This document shows, in pieces, positions 1-7,855 of a stretch of 64,000 nt of DNA. The stretch covers positions 62,001 through 126,000 of the forward strand of contig NZ_FTNT01000013.1 of the NCBI RefSeq assembly GCF_900156495.1, in the 5' to 3' direction. The stretch comes from Williamsia sterculiae. GTDB taxonomy: Bacteria > Actinomycetota > Actinomycetes > Mycobacteriales > Mycobacteriaceae. Each line of letters begins with the position of its first letter. Within the stretch, counting starts at the first letter, position 1. Made by a program: the position numbers and the translations under genes. The notes beneath the pieces are model-generated. The model worked only from the letters and a program-made list of their open reading frames with translations, did no database searches and was not told where the DNA came from.

Positions 1-5
1 TCGAG

Positions 6-761
6 GTGCTGAGCGACCCACGAGAACGTCGCGCGGCGCATGTCGAGATCGTCGTGGTCCTGCTGCTCACCTTCGGCATGTCCGGCATCTCGTCGGTGCT
101 GTCGCTCATCGAAGCCGAACTCCAGCGCGGCGGCATCGGCGGTCAGACGGTCGCGCTGAACACATCGCAGTCCACCCTCGATCTCATCGACCTGATCCGT
201 CAGTTGCTGGGCGCGGTGCGGCTGTTCGCCATCGCCGCACTGGCCGGTTACCTGATCTGGCGGTCCGGGGTATCCCTGCACCGGGTGGGTCTGGATCGTC
301 TCCGCCGATCCGACGTCGGGTGGGGTGTGGTGGCCGCGGCGGTGATCGGGTTGCCCGGGCTGGGGCTGTACGTGATCGCCCGGTCGCTGGGGGTGAACGC
401 CGACGTGGTCCCCAGTGCACTGACCGACACCTGGTGGCGGCTGCCCGTGTTGGTGGTGTCGGCCTGGGCGAACGCGGCCGCCGAAGAGGTGCTGGTGGTC
501 GGATACCTGGTCACCCGGCTGCGACAGCTGGGGTGGCGGGAGAACTCGTCGCTGGTGGCCTCCGCGGTGCTACGCGGCAGTTACCACCTGTATCAGGGCG
601 TCGGCGGTGGGGTCGGGAACCTGCTGATGGGGTTGGTCTACGGCCGCTTCTTCCAACGCACGTCCCGACTGTGGCCCCTCATCATCGGGCACGCGCTCAT
701 CGACACCGTCGCCTTCGTGGGTTTCGCGCTGCTGCGCGATCAGCTGAACTGGCTCAGCTGA
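6..761 (+). CDS. CPBP family intramembrane metalloprotease
   Basis: About 251 aa with several hydrophobic helices (roughly residues 13-36, 68-85, 105-128, 145-160, 200-245). It has the CPBP (Abi/Rce1-like) arrangement: Glu160-Glu161, then GSYHLYQG with His194, then IIGHALID with His229. These are the expected metal-binding and catalytic residues of this glutamate-type intramembrane protease family. The usual Arg of the EExxxR motif is Val here, a mild departure. The frame opens with GTG at position 6, but the gene is at the window edge, so a more upstream start cannot be excluded. The substrate is unknown; family members process prenylated or other membrane proteins, or act in self-immunity. 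Its 3' end overlaps the convergent DUF4873 gene by 8 bases. Confidence 0.8.
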   Translation: MLSDPRERRAAHVEIVVVLLLTFGMSGISSVLSLIEAELQRGGIGGQTVALNTSQSTLDLIDLIRQLLGAVRLFAIAALAGYLIWRSGVSLHRVGLDRLRRSDVGWGVVAAAVIGLPGLGLYVIARSLGVNADVVPSALTDTWWRLPVLVVSAWANAAAEEVLVVGYLVTRLRQLGWRENSSLVASAVLRGSYHLYQGVGGGVGNLLMGLVYGRFFQRTSRLWPLIIGHALIDTVAFVGFALLRDQLNWLS

Positions 762-1578
762 CGACGGCCACGTCCGACGACTCGTCGTCGTCGGACGTCG
801 GGAACGGGAGCGGACCCACCCCGACCACCCGGACATGCCCCCACGGCGTGACCTCGGCCAACCGCGCCGCGACGCGGTGGGGATCGTCGCCGATCAGCAC
901 CTCTGTGGCCCGACCGTCCTTCCAGGCGCGGACCTGCTCCCCGTAGGCGGTGCCCACCCAGTGCTGCTTGCCGTCGAGGGGATCGAGATGCGCCGCGAGA
1001 CGCACTCGGGCCGCCGCCGACTGGTCTCCGCAGCGGATGGTGAGCTCGCGGTCGATCACCTCGTCGTCGGGGTTCTCGGGGCCGTTGAGCACGTAGAGGT
1101 TCTCGTCGAACGCGCGCAGCCGGCGGATCGTGCGGCGGGAATCGCGGTTCCGACGCCGGCACCAGGCGCGTTGCACGGGTGCGCGCAGCGTGATCCGCGA
1201 CGCGCCGGACACCGTGAACGCCTCGACCGCGGCGGCCAGATGGTCGGCGACCAGTCGCATATCCGCACCTTCGAGACCGAGGGTGAACTCGTTGGGTCTG
1301 CGGTGGTCGACCACACCGAGGTAGCTGTCGTCGGCACCGCGCCGCATCCTGATCAGCAGATGGGCGCGGCGTCCGTCGTCGAGGGTCCAGCAGTCGTCGG
1401 CCGCATCGAGGACGGCGTCACCGGCATCGACGTCGAGGATGGTCGGGGACAGCCTGCTTCGCGCGATCCGGCTGATCATCCGAGCACGATCGCGGGTGCC
1501 GCCGCCCAGGACGGCGACATCCGCGACAGCCTCATGAGGCCCGACGACTCCGTCAGGCTCGCACCCCTCCTCAGGCAA
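754..1578 (-). CDS. DUF4873 domain-containing protein, coupled to the diiron oxygenase
   Basis: A 274-aa protein whose C-terminal ~95 residues (around LDPLDGKQHWVGTAYG) match the DUF4873 pattern found in actinobacterial proteins linked to flavin monooxygenases. The N-terminus carries DVAVLGGG, which looks like the remains of a nucleotide-binding Rossmann loop, but the FAD fingerprint does not continue. A functional flavoprotein is therefore doubtful. The apparent TTG start overlaps the stop of the upstream AurF-like gene by 8 bases, which suggests translational coupling; a GGAGG lies just after that TTG, so the true start may be further in (Met34 is the next good candidate). It probably assists or modulates the neighbouring oxygenase. 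No catalytic role can be read from the sequence. Confidence 0.6.
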   Translation of the reverse strand: MPEEGCEPDGVVGPHEAVADVAVLGGGTRDRARMISRIARSRLSPTILDVDAGDAVLDAADDCWTLDDGRRAHLLIRMRRGADDSYLGVVDHRRPNEFTLGLEGADMRLVADHLAAAVEAFTVSGASRITLRAPVQRAWCRRRNRDSRRTIRRLRAFDENLYVLNGPENPDDEVIDRELTIRCGDQSAAARVRLAAHLDPLDGKQHWVGTAYGEQVRAWKDGRATEVLIGDDPHRVAARLAEVTPWGHVRVVGVGPLPFPTSDDDESSDVAVVS

Positions 1579-2500
1579 GGAAACCCCCGCGACGCCAGCC
1601 CCACCGGGAGAACCGGGTCATCAGTCCGTTCTCCTCGAGGAACGCGGCCAGCGAAGCAAACCCGATGACCTGCTGTTCCCGGAAACAAGGGTTCGCGCGG
1701 GCGATCTCGGCGGTGCGCACCGGGTCGAGGCCCGCGTTCGCGTACATCCGCGGATTGGTGAACACCCGCTGGAACAGCGGCCCCGCCAGCCCGTGCAGGT
1801 TGGCGGCGAGAAACGTCTCCCAGCGACCGCGGATCGGGCGGCGCCGCCGCACACCGTCGCGGGCGAAGCCGATGTGCCGGGCCTCCTCGGTCACGTGCAC
1901 CGCCATCAGTCGCGACATCAGCGGTTGCAGTTCCGGATCGTCGAGCATGCGTCGCTGCAGGGCGTCGAAGATCTCCTCCCCGATGAGGGCGGCCATCCAC
2001 AGGATGGTGCCGCGCATGGGGTAGGCGAGTGTGTGCATGAGCAGTCGCTGCCACAACACCATCTGATAGGGCCGGGCGCCACAACGCTCGATGGCCTTAC
2101 CGAACATGACCATGTGTCGGCACTCATCGCCCATCTCGGTGAGTGAGTAGATGGTCTCCGGCGACGACGGGTCGTGCTTCATCAGGTTCTGCAGCAGGGC
2201 GCGGTTGAGCAGGTTCTCGAACCAGATCCCGGTGGACAGGATGTTGGACATCTCCTGCCGGGACAGCTCGATCCGCTCGTCGACGCTCATCCGCTCCCAC
2301 AGGTCGGTGCCGTAGACGGTGATGAGCGCGGGCGGCAGGAAGTACTTGTCGTCGTCGAGCGGCGCGTCCCAGTCGAGGTCGACCACCGGGTCGTAGGAGC
2401 GTTTGAGGGAGCCGTTGAGCAGGCGTTCGGCAACCGCGCTGCGTGGCTGTTCATCGCGCGCTCGGGCGCTACGGGTGGTGTTGGCGGCAGGCGCGGACAT
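1571..2500 (-). CDS. AurF-like diiron oxygenase
   Basis: A 309-aa protein of the p-aminobenzoate N-oxygenase AurF family (ferritin-like diiron fold). Putative iron ligands are visible: Glu83 (SRQE), the ExxH pair Glu126/His129 in EMGDECRHM, Glu175/176, and the second ExxH Glu206/His209 in HVTEEARHI. Family members use O2 at a diiron centre to oxidise amino groups or lipid/aromatic substrates; the substrate here is unknown. The first ~35 residues are Ala/Arg/Ser-rich and probably disordered. It is the first gene of a two-gene unit with the overlapping DUF4873 gene and is divergent from the LCP gene, with about 170 bp of shared promoter DNA. Confidence 0.82.
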   Translation of the reverse strand: MSAPAANTTRSARARDEQPRSAVAERLLNGSLKRSYDPVVDLDWDAPLDDDKYFLPPALITVYGTDLWERMSVDERIELSRQEMSNILSTGIWFENLLNRALLQNLMKHDPSSPETIYSLTEMGDECRHMVMFGKAIERCGARPYQMVLWQRLLMHTLAYPMRGTILWMAALIGEEIFDALQRRMLDDPELQPLMSRLMAVHVTEEARHIGFARDGVRRRRPIRGRWETFLAANLHGLAGPLFQRVFTNPRMYANAGLDPVRTAEIARANPCFREQQVIGFASLAAFLEENGLMTRFSRWGWRRGGFLA

Positions 2501-2668
2501 GGCGACTCCTCACGTGGCTGTGATCTCCGACACTATGCTCGGTGCAGGGTTCCGTCAACAGCGAATGGGCCAGTTGTCGATGGCACGATTCGGTGTCGAC
2601 AGCGACGCACTCGCGGACGTGGTCGCGTCCGACCGCTCGACGGCACCCGCCGCACGTATGGTCGGTCT

Positions 2669-4147
2669 GTGAGCGACGAGCCCCCCTTCCTGCGGCGTAC
2701 GCCGCCCCGGGAGCCACGCCGCGAGCACGGTGGGGATGCCCAGGGAAGCGACGGTCGGGATCGCGACCCTCAGCGCATCCGACGGGGCCCCGATGATCGC
2801 GGATATCCCCCACGGGATCAGTCGTATCGTCCGCGCGACGGTGGCCCGCCGCGGCGGGATCACCGCGATCCCCGCTCTCGCCACGCCCAACCGCAGAACC
2901 GGGGTCGTCACGACGGCGTTCCCGGCTATGCCCCGCCCCAGCGACCGGAACCGGTACCCGGTGCGCGCCCGGTGCAGCACGAGCGCCGGCCACCGCCGCG
3001 GCGCGGTGGTCCGGACGGATTCCGCCGCGATCCCCGCATCGAGGCCGCGCGCGCCGAACGCGGATTGCCGCCGCGTCGCGACGACGCCGATCGGGATCGC
3101 GCGCGTATCGGTGACCGCCCCCCACCCCACCAACCGCCGCCACGACGGCAGGTCGCACCGGAACGTCCTCGTCGACGTCGCACGTGGTTGCGCAGCCCCG
3201 GATCGATCGTGCGCACACTCGCTGTGCTGGTCGTGGCGCTGTTGGTCCTCGGGGTGGCACTCACCTTCTATTTCGACACCAGGTTGCACCGCGTGGACGC
3301 ATTGGGCAACTACGCCGGTCGCGTCTCCGACACCCCGGGGACCAACTGGCTGATGGTCGGATCCGATTCCCGCGCCGGGTTGTCGGACGCACAGAAGAAG
3401 GCCCTGGCCACCGGCGACAGCGACGGCAGTCGCACCGACACCATCATGCTGGTGCACATCCCGGAGAGCGGGAAGGCGGTGATGGTCAGCATCCCGCGCG
3501 ACCTCTTCGTCACCATCCCCGGTCAGGGGCAGTACAAGATCAACGCGGCGTTCAACTTCGGGGGTCCGCGGTTGCTGACCCAGACCGTGGAAACGGTGAC
3601 GCACGTCCACATCGACCACTATGCGGAGATCGGGTTCGGTGGCTTCGATTCCTTGGTCGACGCGGTCGGCGGGGTGAACATCTGCCTCGACCAGTCGATC
3701 CGGGATCCGCTGGCAGGCATCAACCTGCGGAAGGGGTGTCAGAACCTCGACGGGCAGCAGGCCCTCGGACTGGTGCGTACCCGCGCCTTCCCCAACGCCG
3801 ACATCGAGCGGGTGATCAACCAGCGGAAGTTCTTGGGAGCGTTGATGTCCAAGGCGGCGAGTCCGTCGACGCTGCTGAACCCGTTCCGCCTGTTCCCCCT
3901 GATCAACGGAGCCATCGGTTCTCTGACCGTCGCCAACGGCGACCACATCTGGGATCTGGCCCGACTCGGTTGGGCGCTGCACGGCTCACCGATCTCGACC
4001 AGCATCCCCACGCTGCCGTCAGAGGTCACCAGCGACGGCTTGGCCCTCATCCCCGGTGACAACACCGCCGCGTTCTTCGATCACATCGCCAAGGACGAAC
4101 CGCTGCCCGACGACCTCATCCAGAACGCCGGCGGCGCGCTCGGCTGA
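2669..4147 (+). CDS. LytR-CpsA-Psr (LCP) family cell-wall glycopolymer ligase
   Basis: A 492-aa LCP protein. LCP enzymes transfer lipid-linked glycopolymers to peptidoglycan; in mycolate bacteria this is attachment of arabinogalactan. The first ~170 residues are an Arg/Pro/Asp-rich, low-complexity cytoplasmic region. One transmembrane helix follows at about 178-200, then the extracellular LCP domain from about residue 225 with hallmark segments LMVGSDSRAG, SRTDTIMLVH, SIPRDLFV and the Arg-rich LVRTRAFPNADIER. The frame is open far upstream, but the GTG at 2669 gives the expected short N-terminus and fits the divergent intergenic region. It corresponds positionally to Rv3840 of M. tuberculosis as I recall that map. 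Confidence 0.88.
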   Translation: MSDEPPFLRRTPPREPRREHGGDAQGSDGRDRDPQRIRRGPDDRGYPPRDQSYRPRDGGPPRRDHRDPRSRHAQPQNRGRHDGVPGYAPPQRPEPVPGARPVQHERRPPPRRGGPDGFRRDPRIEAARAERGLPPRRDDADRDRARIGDRPPPHQPPPRRQVAPERPRRRRTWLRSPGSIVRTLAVLVVALLVLGVALTFYFDTRLHRVDALGNYAGRVSDTPGTNWLMVGSDSRAGLSDAQKKALATGDSDGSRTDTIMLVHIPESGKAVMVSIPRDLFVTIPGQGQYKINAAFNFGGPRLLTQTVETVTHVHIDHYAEIGFGGFDSLVDAVGGVNICLDQSIRDPLAGINLRKGCQNLDGQQALGLVRTRAFPNADIERVINQRKFLGALMSKAASPSTLLNPFRLFPLINGAIGSLTVANGDHIWDLARLGWALHGSPISTSIPTLPSEVTSDGLALIPGDNTAAFFDHIAKDEPLPDDLIQNAGGALG

Positions 4148-4161
4148 GCCGCCGGCGGGAC

Positions 4162-4224
4162 GTCGAGCGGGCCGTCGTTCGCGCCGAGCAGGCCGTCGTT
4201 CGCGCCGAGTGGCGTCTCGACGTC
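4162..4224. repeat. 21-bp tandem repeat, region A (two full copies plus one degenerate)
   Basis: Two adjacent 21-base units (4162-4182, 4183-4203) and a decayed third (4204-4224) lie between the ends of the LCP and DUF5926 genes. Read on the minus strand they share the core GAACGACGGCC with the units at 5146-5229, which run in the opposite orientation on the other side of the DUF5926 gene. There are no spacers between units, so this is not a CRISPR. Confidence 0.75.
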
Positions 4225-5119
4225 AGCGCAGCGTGACCTGGCGGCCGCGGATACCGTCGCGGGACCGACGTTCGGCGGTGCTCAGGTCCCCGGTCTGAGC
4301 GAGTGCCTGGGTGAGTTGACGGTCAAATTCCGCGCACCCCGGCAACCATTCGTCGGGATGCATCTCCGGATCGAGGTCGAAGACCGGAACCAGCAACCCG
4401 TGGGTGCGGAACGAGCCCGCGAAGCGTGAGCCCTCGCCCAGGGTCAGACCACCGGCGGCGTGCACCCGGGCCAGAGCGCTCATCACCGCGTCCTCGTCCT
4501 CGGGCCGAATCCAGCGCAGGTGCGCGCGTTCGCCGGCGTCCACCCACCACGGCGCGCCCGGGCCCTCGACGTCGAGGCGGGCGGTCGGCAGGATCGACTC
4601 GCCGGCCTGCTCCACCATCTGGCGGATCTCGGCGGGCGGTTCGGCATCGGCGAACCACCAACGGAAGTCGTCGTGCACGGTGATCTCGAGCTGCTGGTCG
4701 GGGTCGATGACCTCGGCCAGCGGGATCGACTCATCGCCGGCGCTGAAGGTGTCGTCGGCGGCGGCGGACACAGCCCAGGCGAGCGCTGCGCCCAGTCCGC
4801 CCGCGACGTCGTCGGGCACGGGATCGGTCTGCAGTGCCGCCAACCCCACCTGCTCGCGCCCCACCGCGCCGACGGCTCCCGGGAGGATCGTCGCCAACCG
4901 GACCTCGTTGTCGCCGTGCACGTCCGAGCGCACGGTCACCGGCGACGTGGCCGACGCGACGAAGGTGCGCAGGGCCACCAGATCGCACTCCGCCGCGAGT
5001 CCGGCGAAGGGCCGGGGCGGCGGCGCCATCGCCGCCGACTGCCGGTCCCGCCGCGCGGCGACCCGTTCCGCGCGATTGCTACCCGGCCGTGGTCCACTGC
5101 CCCGTTTGCTCTTGCCCAT
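4223..5119 (-). CDS. DUF5926 family protein
   Basis: A 298-aa soluble protein matching the actinobacterial DUF5926 family: a basic, Ser/Arg-rich N-terminus (MGKSKRGSGPRPGSNRAER), then an Ala/Pro segment and an acidic globular body. It has no signal peptide, membrane helix or recognisable catalytic motif. Conserved-looking segments include LEITVHDDFRWWF, ERAHLRWIRPEDED and PVFDLDPEMHPDEWLPG. The function is unknown; family members have sometimes been mislabelled as SecA-like because of C-terminal text similarity. It is oddly flanked by oppositely oriented copies of one 21-bp repeat family. It lies upstream of, and convergent with, the LCP gene. Confidence 0.72.
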   Translation of the reverse strand: MGKSKRGSGPRPGSNRAERVAARRDRQSAAMAPPPRPFAGLAAECDLVALRTFVASATSPVTVRSDVHGDNEVRLATILPGAVGAVGREQVGLAALQTDPVPDDVAGGLGAALAWAVSAAADDTFSAGDESIPLAEVIDPDQQLEITVHDDFRWWFADAEPPAEIRQMVEQAGESILPTARLDVEGPGAPWWVDAGERAHLRWIRPEDEDAVMSALARVHAAGGLTLGEGSRFAGSFRTHGLLVPVFDLDPEMHPDEWLPGCAEFDRQLTQALAQTGDLSTAERRSRDGIRGRQVTLR

Positions 5120-5145
5120 CCGGTCAACCTATCGTGCCGCCGGTT

Positions 5146-5229
5146 GTGAACATGGGCACGGTCGCTGCCGACAACGGCCCAGTCGACGTGAACAACGGCC
5201 CAGTCGACGTGAACGAGGGCACGCTCGAC
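5146..5229. repeat. 21-bp tandem repeat, region B (four copies)
   Basis: Four contiguous 21-base units at 5146-5166, 5167-5187, 5188-5208 and 5209-5229. The middle two are nearly identical; the outer two diverge, and the shared core is GAACAACGGCCCAGTCGAC-like. The period is a multiple of three and the plus strand stays open (a NNGPVDV heptad), but the repeat sits between two minus-strand genes, so coding is unlikely. Region A carries the same family inverted. Confidence 0.8.
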
Positions 5230-5244
5230 GTATGGCCGGGTCGG

Positions 5245-6087
5245 TCAGGCGAGGTCGGCGAACCAGCCGCCGAGGCGCGCGGGAAAGTTGGTGGCGACCC
5301 AACGCACTCCGAGGTCGGCGCACAGCTCGGCGTCGGGTCGTTCGTCCACGGTCCAGCAGTAGGTCACCCGACCGGCGGCGGCGTCCCGGTCCACGGTCCG
5401 CTGGTGGTCACGCAGCGTGGTGATCGACGGCCCGGTCCCGGTGGCGCCGACCACCCGCGCGGCGCTGCCGCCGAGGAACCGCGCGGTGTCGCCGAGCAGC
5501 ACGGTCGGCAACAGCGGCGCGTGTCTGCGGATCCGCCACAAACTGGCCGCGGAGAACGAGATCACCGCGGCGCGACTGTGATCCGCCGACGGTGGTGCGG
5601 CCACCCCGAACCGGTGCAGTTCGGCGAGCAGCTTCTGTTCCACCAACCCGCCGAAACGCACCGGGTGTTTGGTCTCGATGAACAGCCGGACGGGGCGTTC
5701 CCAGTCCAGGGTGAGGGTGAGGAGCTCGGCGAGGGTCAGCACCTGCGCGGAAGCACCGTGCGGATGCCAACTGCCGAAGTCGTGTTCGCGGAGTTCGTCG
5801 AGCGTCAGCTCACTGACCACCCCACTGCCCGACGACGTGCGGTCGATGGTGCGGTCGTGCACACAGACGAACTGCAGATCCTTGGTCAACCGGATATCGC
5901 ATTCCAGGCCGTCGGCCCCCTGCGCGAGGGCCAGTTCGTAGGCCGCGACGGTGTGTTCGGGCAGCTCACCCGACGCACCCCGATGCGCGACCACCGCCGG
6001 ACCCGGCCGACGATCCACCGCGAGGGGCTCGGGTCGAGCCGCACCATCCGGCCGTCCGACGGTCTCGTCCACACCGCTCTCACTCAT
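5245..6087 (-). CDS. glpQ: glycerophosphodiester phosphodiesterase
   Basis: A 280-aa GDPD-family enzyme that hydrolyses glycerophosphodiesters to glycerol-3-phosphate and an alcohol. The diagnostic N-terminal block is present: VVAHRGASGELPEHT (catalytic His-Arg and Glu), then GADGLECDIRLTKD (metal-binding Glu and Asp) and VCVHDRTIDRTS (second catalytic His). A later LFIETKHP block supplies another acidic ligand. No signal peptide is visible, so it is probably cytoplasmic, like mycobacterial GlpQ1 (Rv3842c by synteny). The start ATG is 30 bases after the stop of the upstream DUF4328 gene, so the two are probably co-transcribed. Confidence 0.9.
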   Translation of the reverse strand: MSESGVDETVGRPDGAARPEPLAVDRRPGPAVVAHRGASGELPEHTVAAYELALAQGADGLECDIRLTKDLQFVCVHDRTIDRTSSGSGVVSELTLDELREHDFGSWHPHGASAQVLTLAELLTLTLDWERPVRLFIETKHPVRFGGLVEQKLLAELHRFGVAAPPSADHSRAAVISFSAASLWRIRRHAPLLPTVLLGDTARFLGGSAARVVGATGTGPSITTLRDHQRTVDRDAAAGRVTYCWTVDERPDAELCADLGVRWVATNFPARLGGWFADLA

Positions 6088-6117
6088 ACCGGGCCTCGTC
6101 CGTCCGGTTCGCCCGTC

Positions 6118-7131
6118 TCATGCCACGGCCAGCCAACGGGTCGCGGGCACCTCGACGGCGCGCTCGGTGAACAACCGGTTCAGCACCCATAAGGTGCCGG
6201 CCAGGAACGCGGCGCCCGCCAGATCGGAGGCGGCGGTCAACCACACACCGTTGGCCGCCCACTGCACCGAGTCGGCACACCACCGGACGAGGACGGTCAG
6301 ATAGGCCAACACACTGACCGCCACCCAGCCGACCCACCAGCGGCGCAGTATGCGCGAACACCGCGGGGACAACACCTCCAGGTCGTCGCCGGGCATCGGC
6401 CATTGCACGTCGGTCCGACGGTTGTCGGGATAACGGGCGGCGAGTTCGTGGAAGAACGCGGCAGGCCAGGCCAGGTTCAGCACCGGGACCACGCATCCGA
6501 CGACGAGCTGCCAACGTCCGCGCGGATCCACCCGGTCGTCACGGCGATAGCGGTCGACACGTTCCTCCCGCAGCCAGGCGATCATCGTCGCGAACACCGC
6601 GACCACGGCCAGCAACGACGCGATGCCCACCACCAGATTGATCCCGATCGCGATCGCCGCGTGGGTGCGGTTGACGGGTTCGGTTCGGTTGGCGATCAGC
6701 AGTGCGTAGACCCAGATCTCGGCGGCGGCGGCCAGGATCAGCAGCACCATCGCGATGATCACCGAGTTCCGCAACACCTGCCGGTTGGCATGTGCTCGTG
6801 GCCGTGGCGGTTCGGGGGCCGGGTCGGGCACGTCGACCAGCCCCCACCGCGGGATCTGCCGATACCGGGGAATTCCGGGTGGCCGCGGGGGCGGCGGTAA
6901 CTCGGGGGGAGGTATCGCCTCCGGTGGGCGTCGAGCGATCCACCGCACGTACCGGTTGGACGGCCGACGGGCGGCCGACGGCGGGGCGGGACGCGGCGGC
7001 GACTGGGCACCAGTCGCGACGGGTCCACCGCCGATGACCATCAGTGGACCCCCGCACCGAGGACAACCGGGGCGGTCCGGACGATGACGCGCCTGGATCC
7101 GACACCGGGGGCAGTAGTCCATCATCGGCAT
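6118..7131 (-). CDS. DUF4328 membrane protein with N-terminal zinc ribbon
   Basis: A 337-aa protein. Residues 1-30 contain a zinc-ribbon pattern with two CPRC-type knuckles (YCPRCRIQ and GCPRCGGP). A Pro-rich linker runs to about 100. The body is a multi-helix membrane domain of the DUF4328 type, with hydrophobic segments near 128-150, 160-185, 208-225 and 250-320. The function is unknown; the ribbon suggests metal or nucleic-acid/protein contacts on the cytoplasmic face. Position beside the GDPD gene matches Rv3843c in M. tuberculosis. The start ATG is followed within a few codons by the conserved Cys pair, which supports the choice. Confidence 0.75.
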   Translation of the reverse strand: MPMMDYCPRCRIQARHRPDRPGCPRCGGPLMVIGGGPVATGAQSPPRPAPPSAARRPSNRYVRWIARRPPEAIPPPELPPPPRPPGIPRYRQIPRWGLVDVPDPAPEPPRPRAHANRQVLRNSVIIAMVLLILAAAAEIWVYALLIANRTEPVNRTHAAIAIGINLVVGIASLLAVVAVFATMIAWLREERVDRYRRDDRVDPRGRWQLVVGCVVPVLNLAWPAAFFHELAARYPDNRRTDVQWPMPGDDLEVLSPRCSRILRRWWVGWVAVSVLAYLTVLVRWCADSVQWAANGVWLTAASDLAGAAFLAGTLWVLNRLFTERAVEVPATRWLAVA

Positions 7132-7199
7132 CGCTCCATCACCGGTGGCGGCCCACTGCCGACGGGTCGACCGTCGCGCAACAGCGTGGCACGGTCGGC

Positions 7200-7523
7200 C
7201 TACGCACCCGTCACGACGGGCCGGTTGTGCTCGGCCCAGGCGATCATGCCGCCGCGGACGTTGGCCCCTTCGTAACCCCGTTGATTCAGGTACTCCAGCA
7301 CCCGCATGGACCGACCACCTGAGTGGCAGATGACGAGTAGATCGGCGTCCATGTCGATCTCCTCGATACGCGCCGGGACGTCACCGAGCGGGATGTGCAG
7401 GGCCCCGCGGACGTGTCCTGACTCCCACTCGTCGGGTTCTCGCACGTCGAGCAGAATCCGCGACTCGTCACCGGTGAAATCCTCGGGGAGGTCTGCGACG
7501 GGGACCATGCGGATGTCGGACAT
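7200..7523 (-). CDS. rhodanese-like domain protein
   Basis: A 107-aa single-domain rhodanese. Rhodaneses move sulfane sulfur via a cysteine persulfide. The active-site loop ICHSGGRSMR provides the catalytic Cys and the CxxGxR-type cradle, and the LLDVREPDEWESGHVRGALHI block is the typical substrate-side motif. It is small and soluble with no signal peptide, consistent with GlpE-like cytoplasmic sulfurtransferases. The physiological acceptor is unknown. It is separated from the DUF4328 gene by about 68 bp and preceded by an unusually long 332-bp gap that carries the DnaA-box cluster. Confidence 0.88.
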   Translation of the reverse strand: MSDIRMVPVADLPEDFTGDESRILLDVREPDEWESGHVRGALHIPLGDVPARIEEIDMDADLLVICHSGGRSMRVLEYLNQRGYEGANVRGGMIAWAEHNRPVVTGA

Positions 7524-7599
7524 GCTGCCATCGTGGCACGCGGTCGTCGGGGTGTCATCCGAGCCTCGATCGGACGTCTATGGCGACGCGAGGACCGCT

Positions 7600-7831
7600 G
7601 TCTCCACACGTTGTCCACAGGGGTCCGCTCGTATGCGCGATCGTGAACTCGAGTGATGAGATCGCGCAGGTTAAAGCCATTCGGGGCCTAATTCGGCCCA
7701 ATCGACGTGATCGCGGTCACCATCACACCGGATCACACCCCTGTTTTCCACAGTTTCCACAGCCTCATCCACAGGTCGAGGGTGGTTGTGCACCCTCTCA
7801 GCCAGCCGAAGTGCACTTCACCTGTGGATGA
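7600..7831. other. cluster of DnaA-box-like nonamers in a 332-bp gap
   Basis: The gap between the rhodanese and S49 peptidase genes (7524-7855) holds several matches to the actinobacterial DnaA box TTGTCCACA. An exact copy is at 7611-7619. One-mismatch forms are TTTTCCACA at 7744-7752, TCATCCACA at 7765-7773 and the same on the minus strand at 7823-7831. Weaker copies are GTTTCCACA at 7753-7761 and GTCTCCACA at 7600-7608. An AT-richer patch lies at 7668-7700. No dnaA or dnaN is nearby, so this is not annotated as oriC. Confidence 0.6.
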
Positions 7832-7855
7832 ATTCGGGTGCCGGCCACAGCTTGC

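Noticed and set aside
2174-2668. Upstream extension of the LCP frame
   Set aside because: It overlaps the oxygenase gene antisense and the divergent promoter; LCP homology and a sensible GTG begin at 2669.
5146-5229. CRISPR array or small repeat-peptide gene
   Set aside because: Units abut with no spacers; the plus-strand frame has no ribosome site and runs antisense into the GDPD gene.
7600-7831. Chromosomal oriC
   Set aside because: DnaA boxes are present but there is no dnaA, dnaN or long AT-rich unwinding element nearby.
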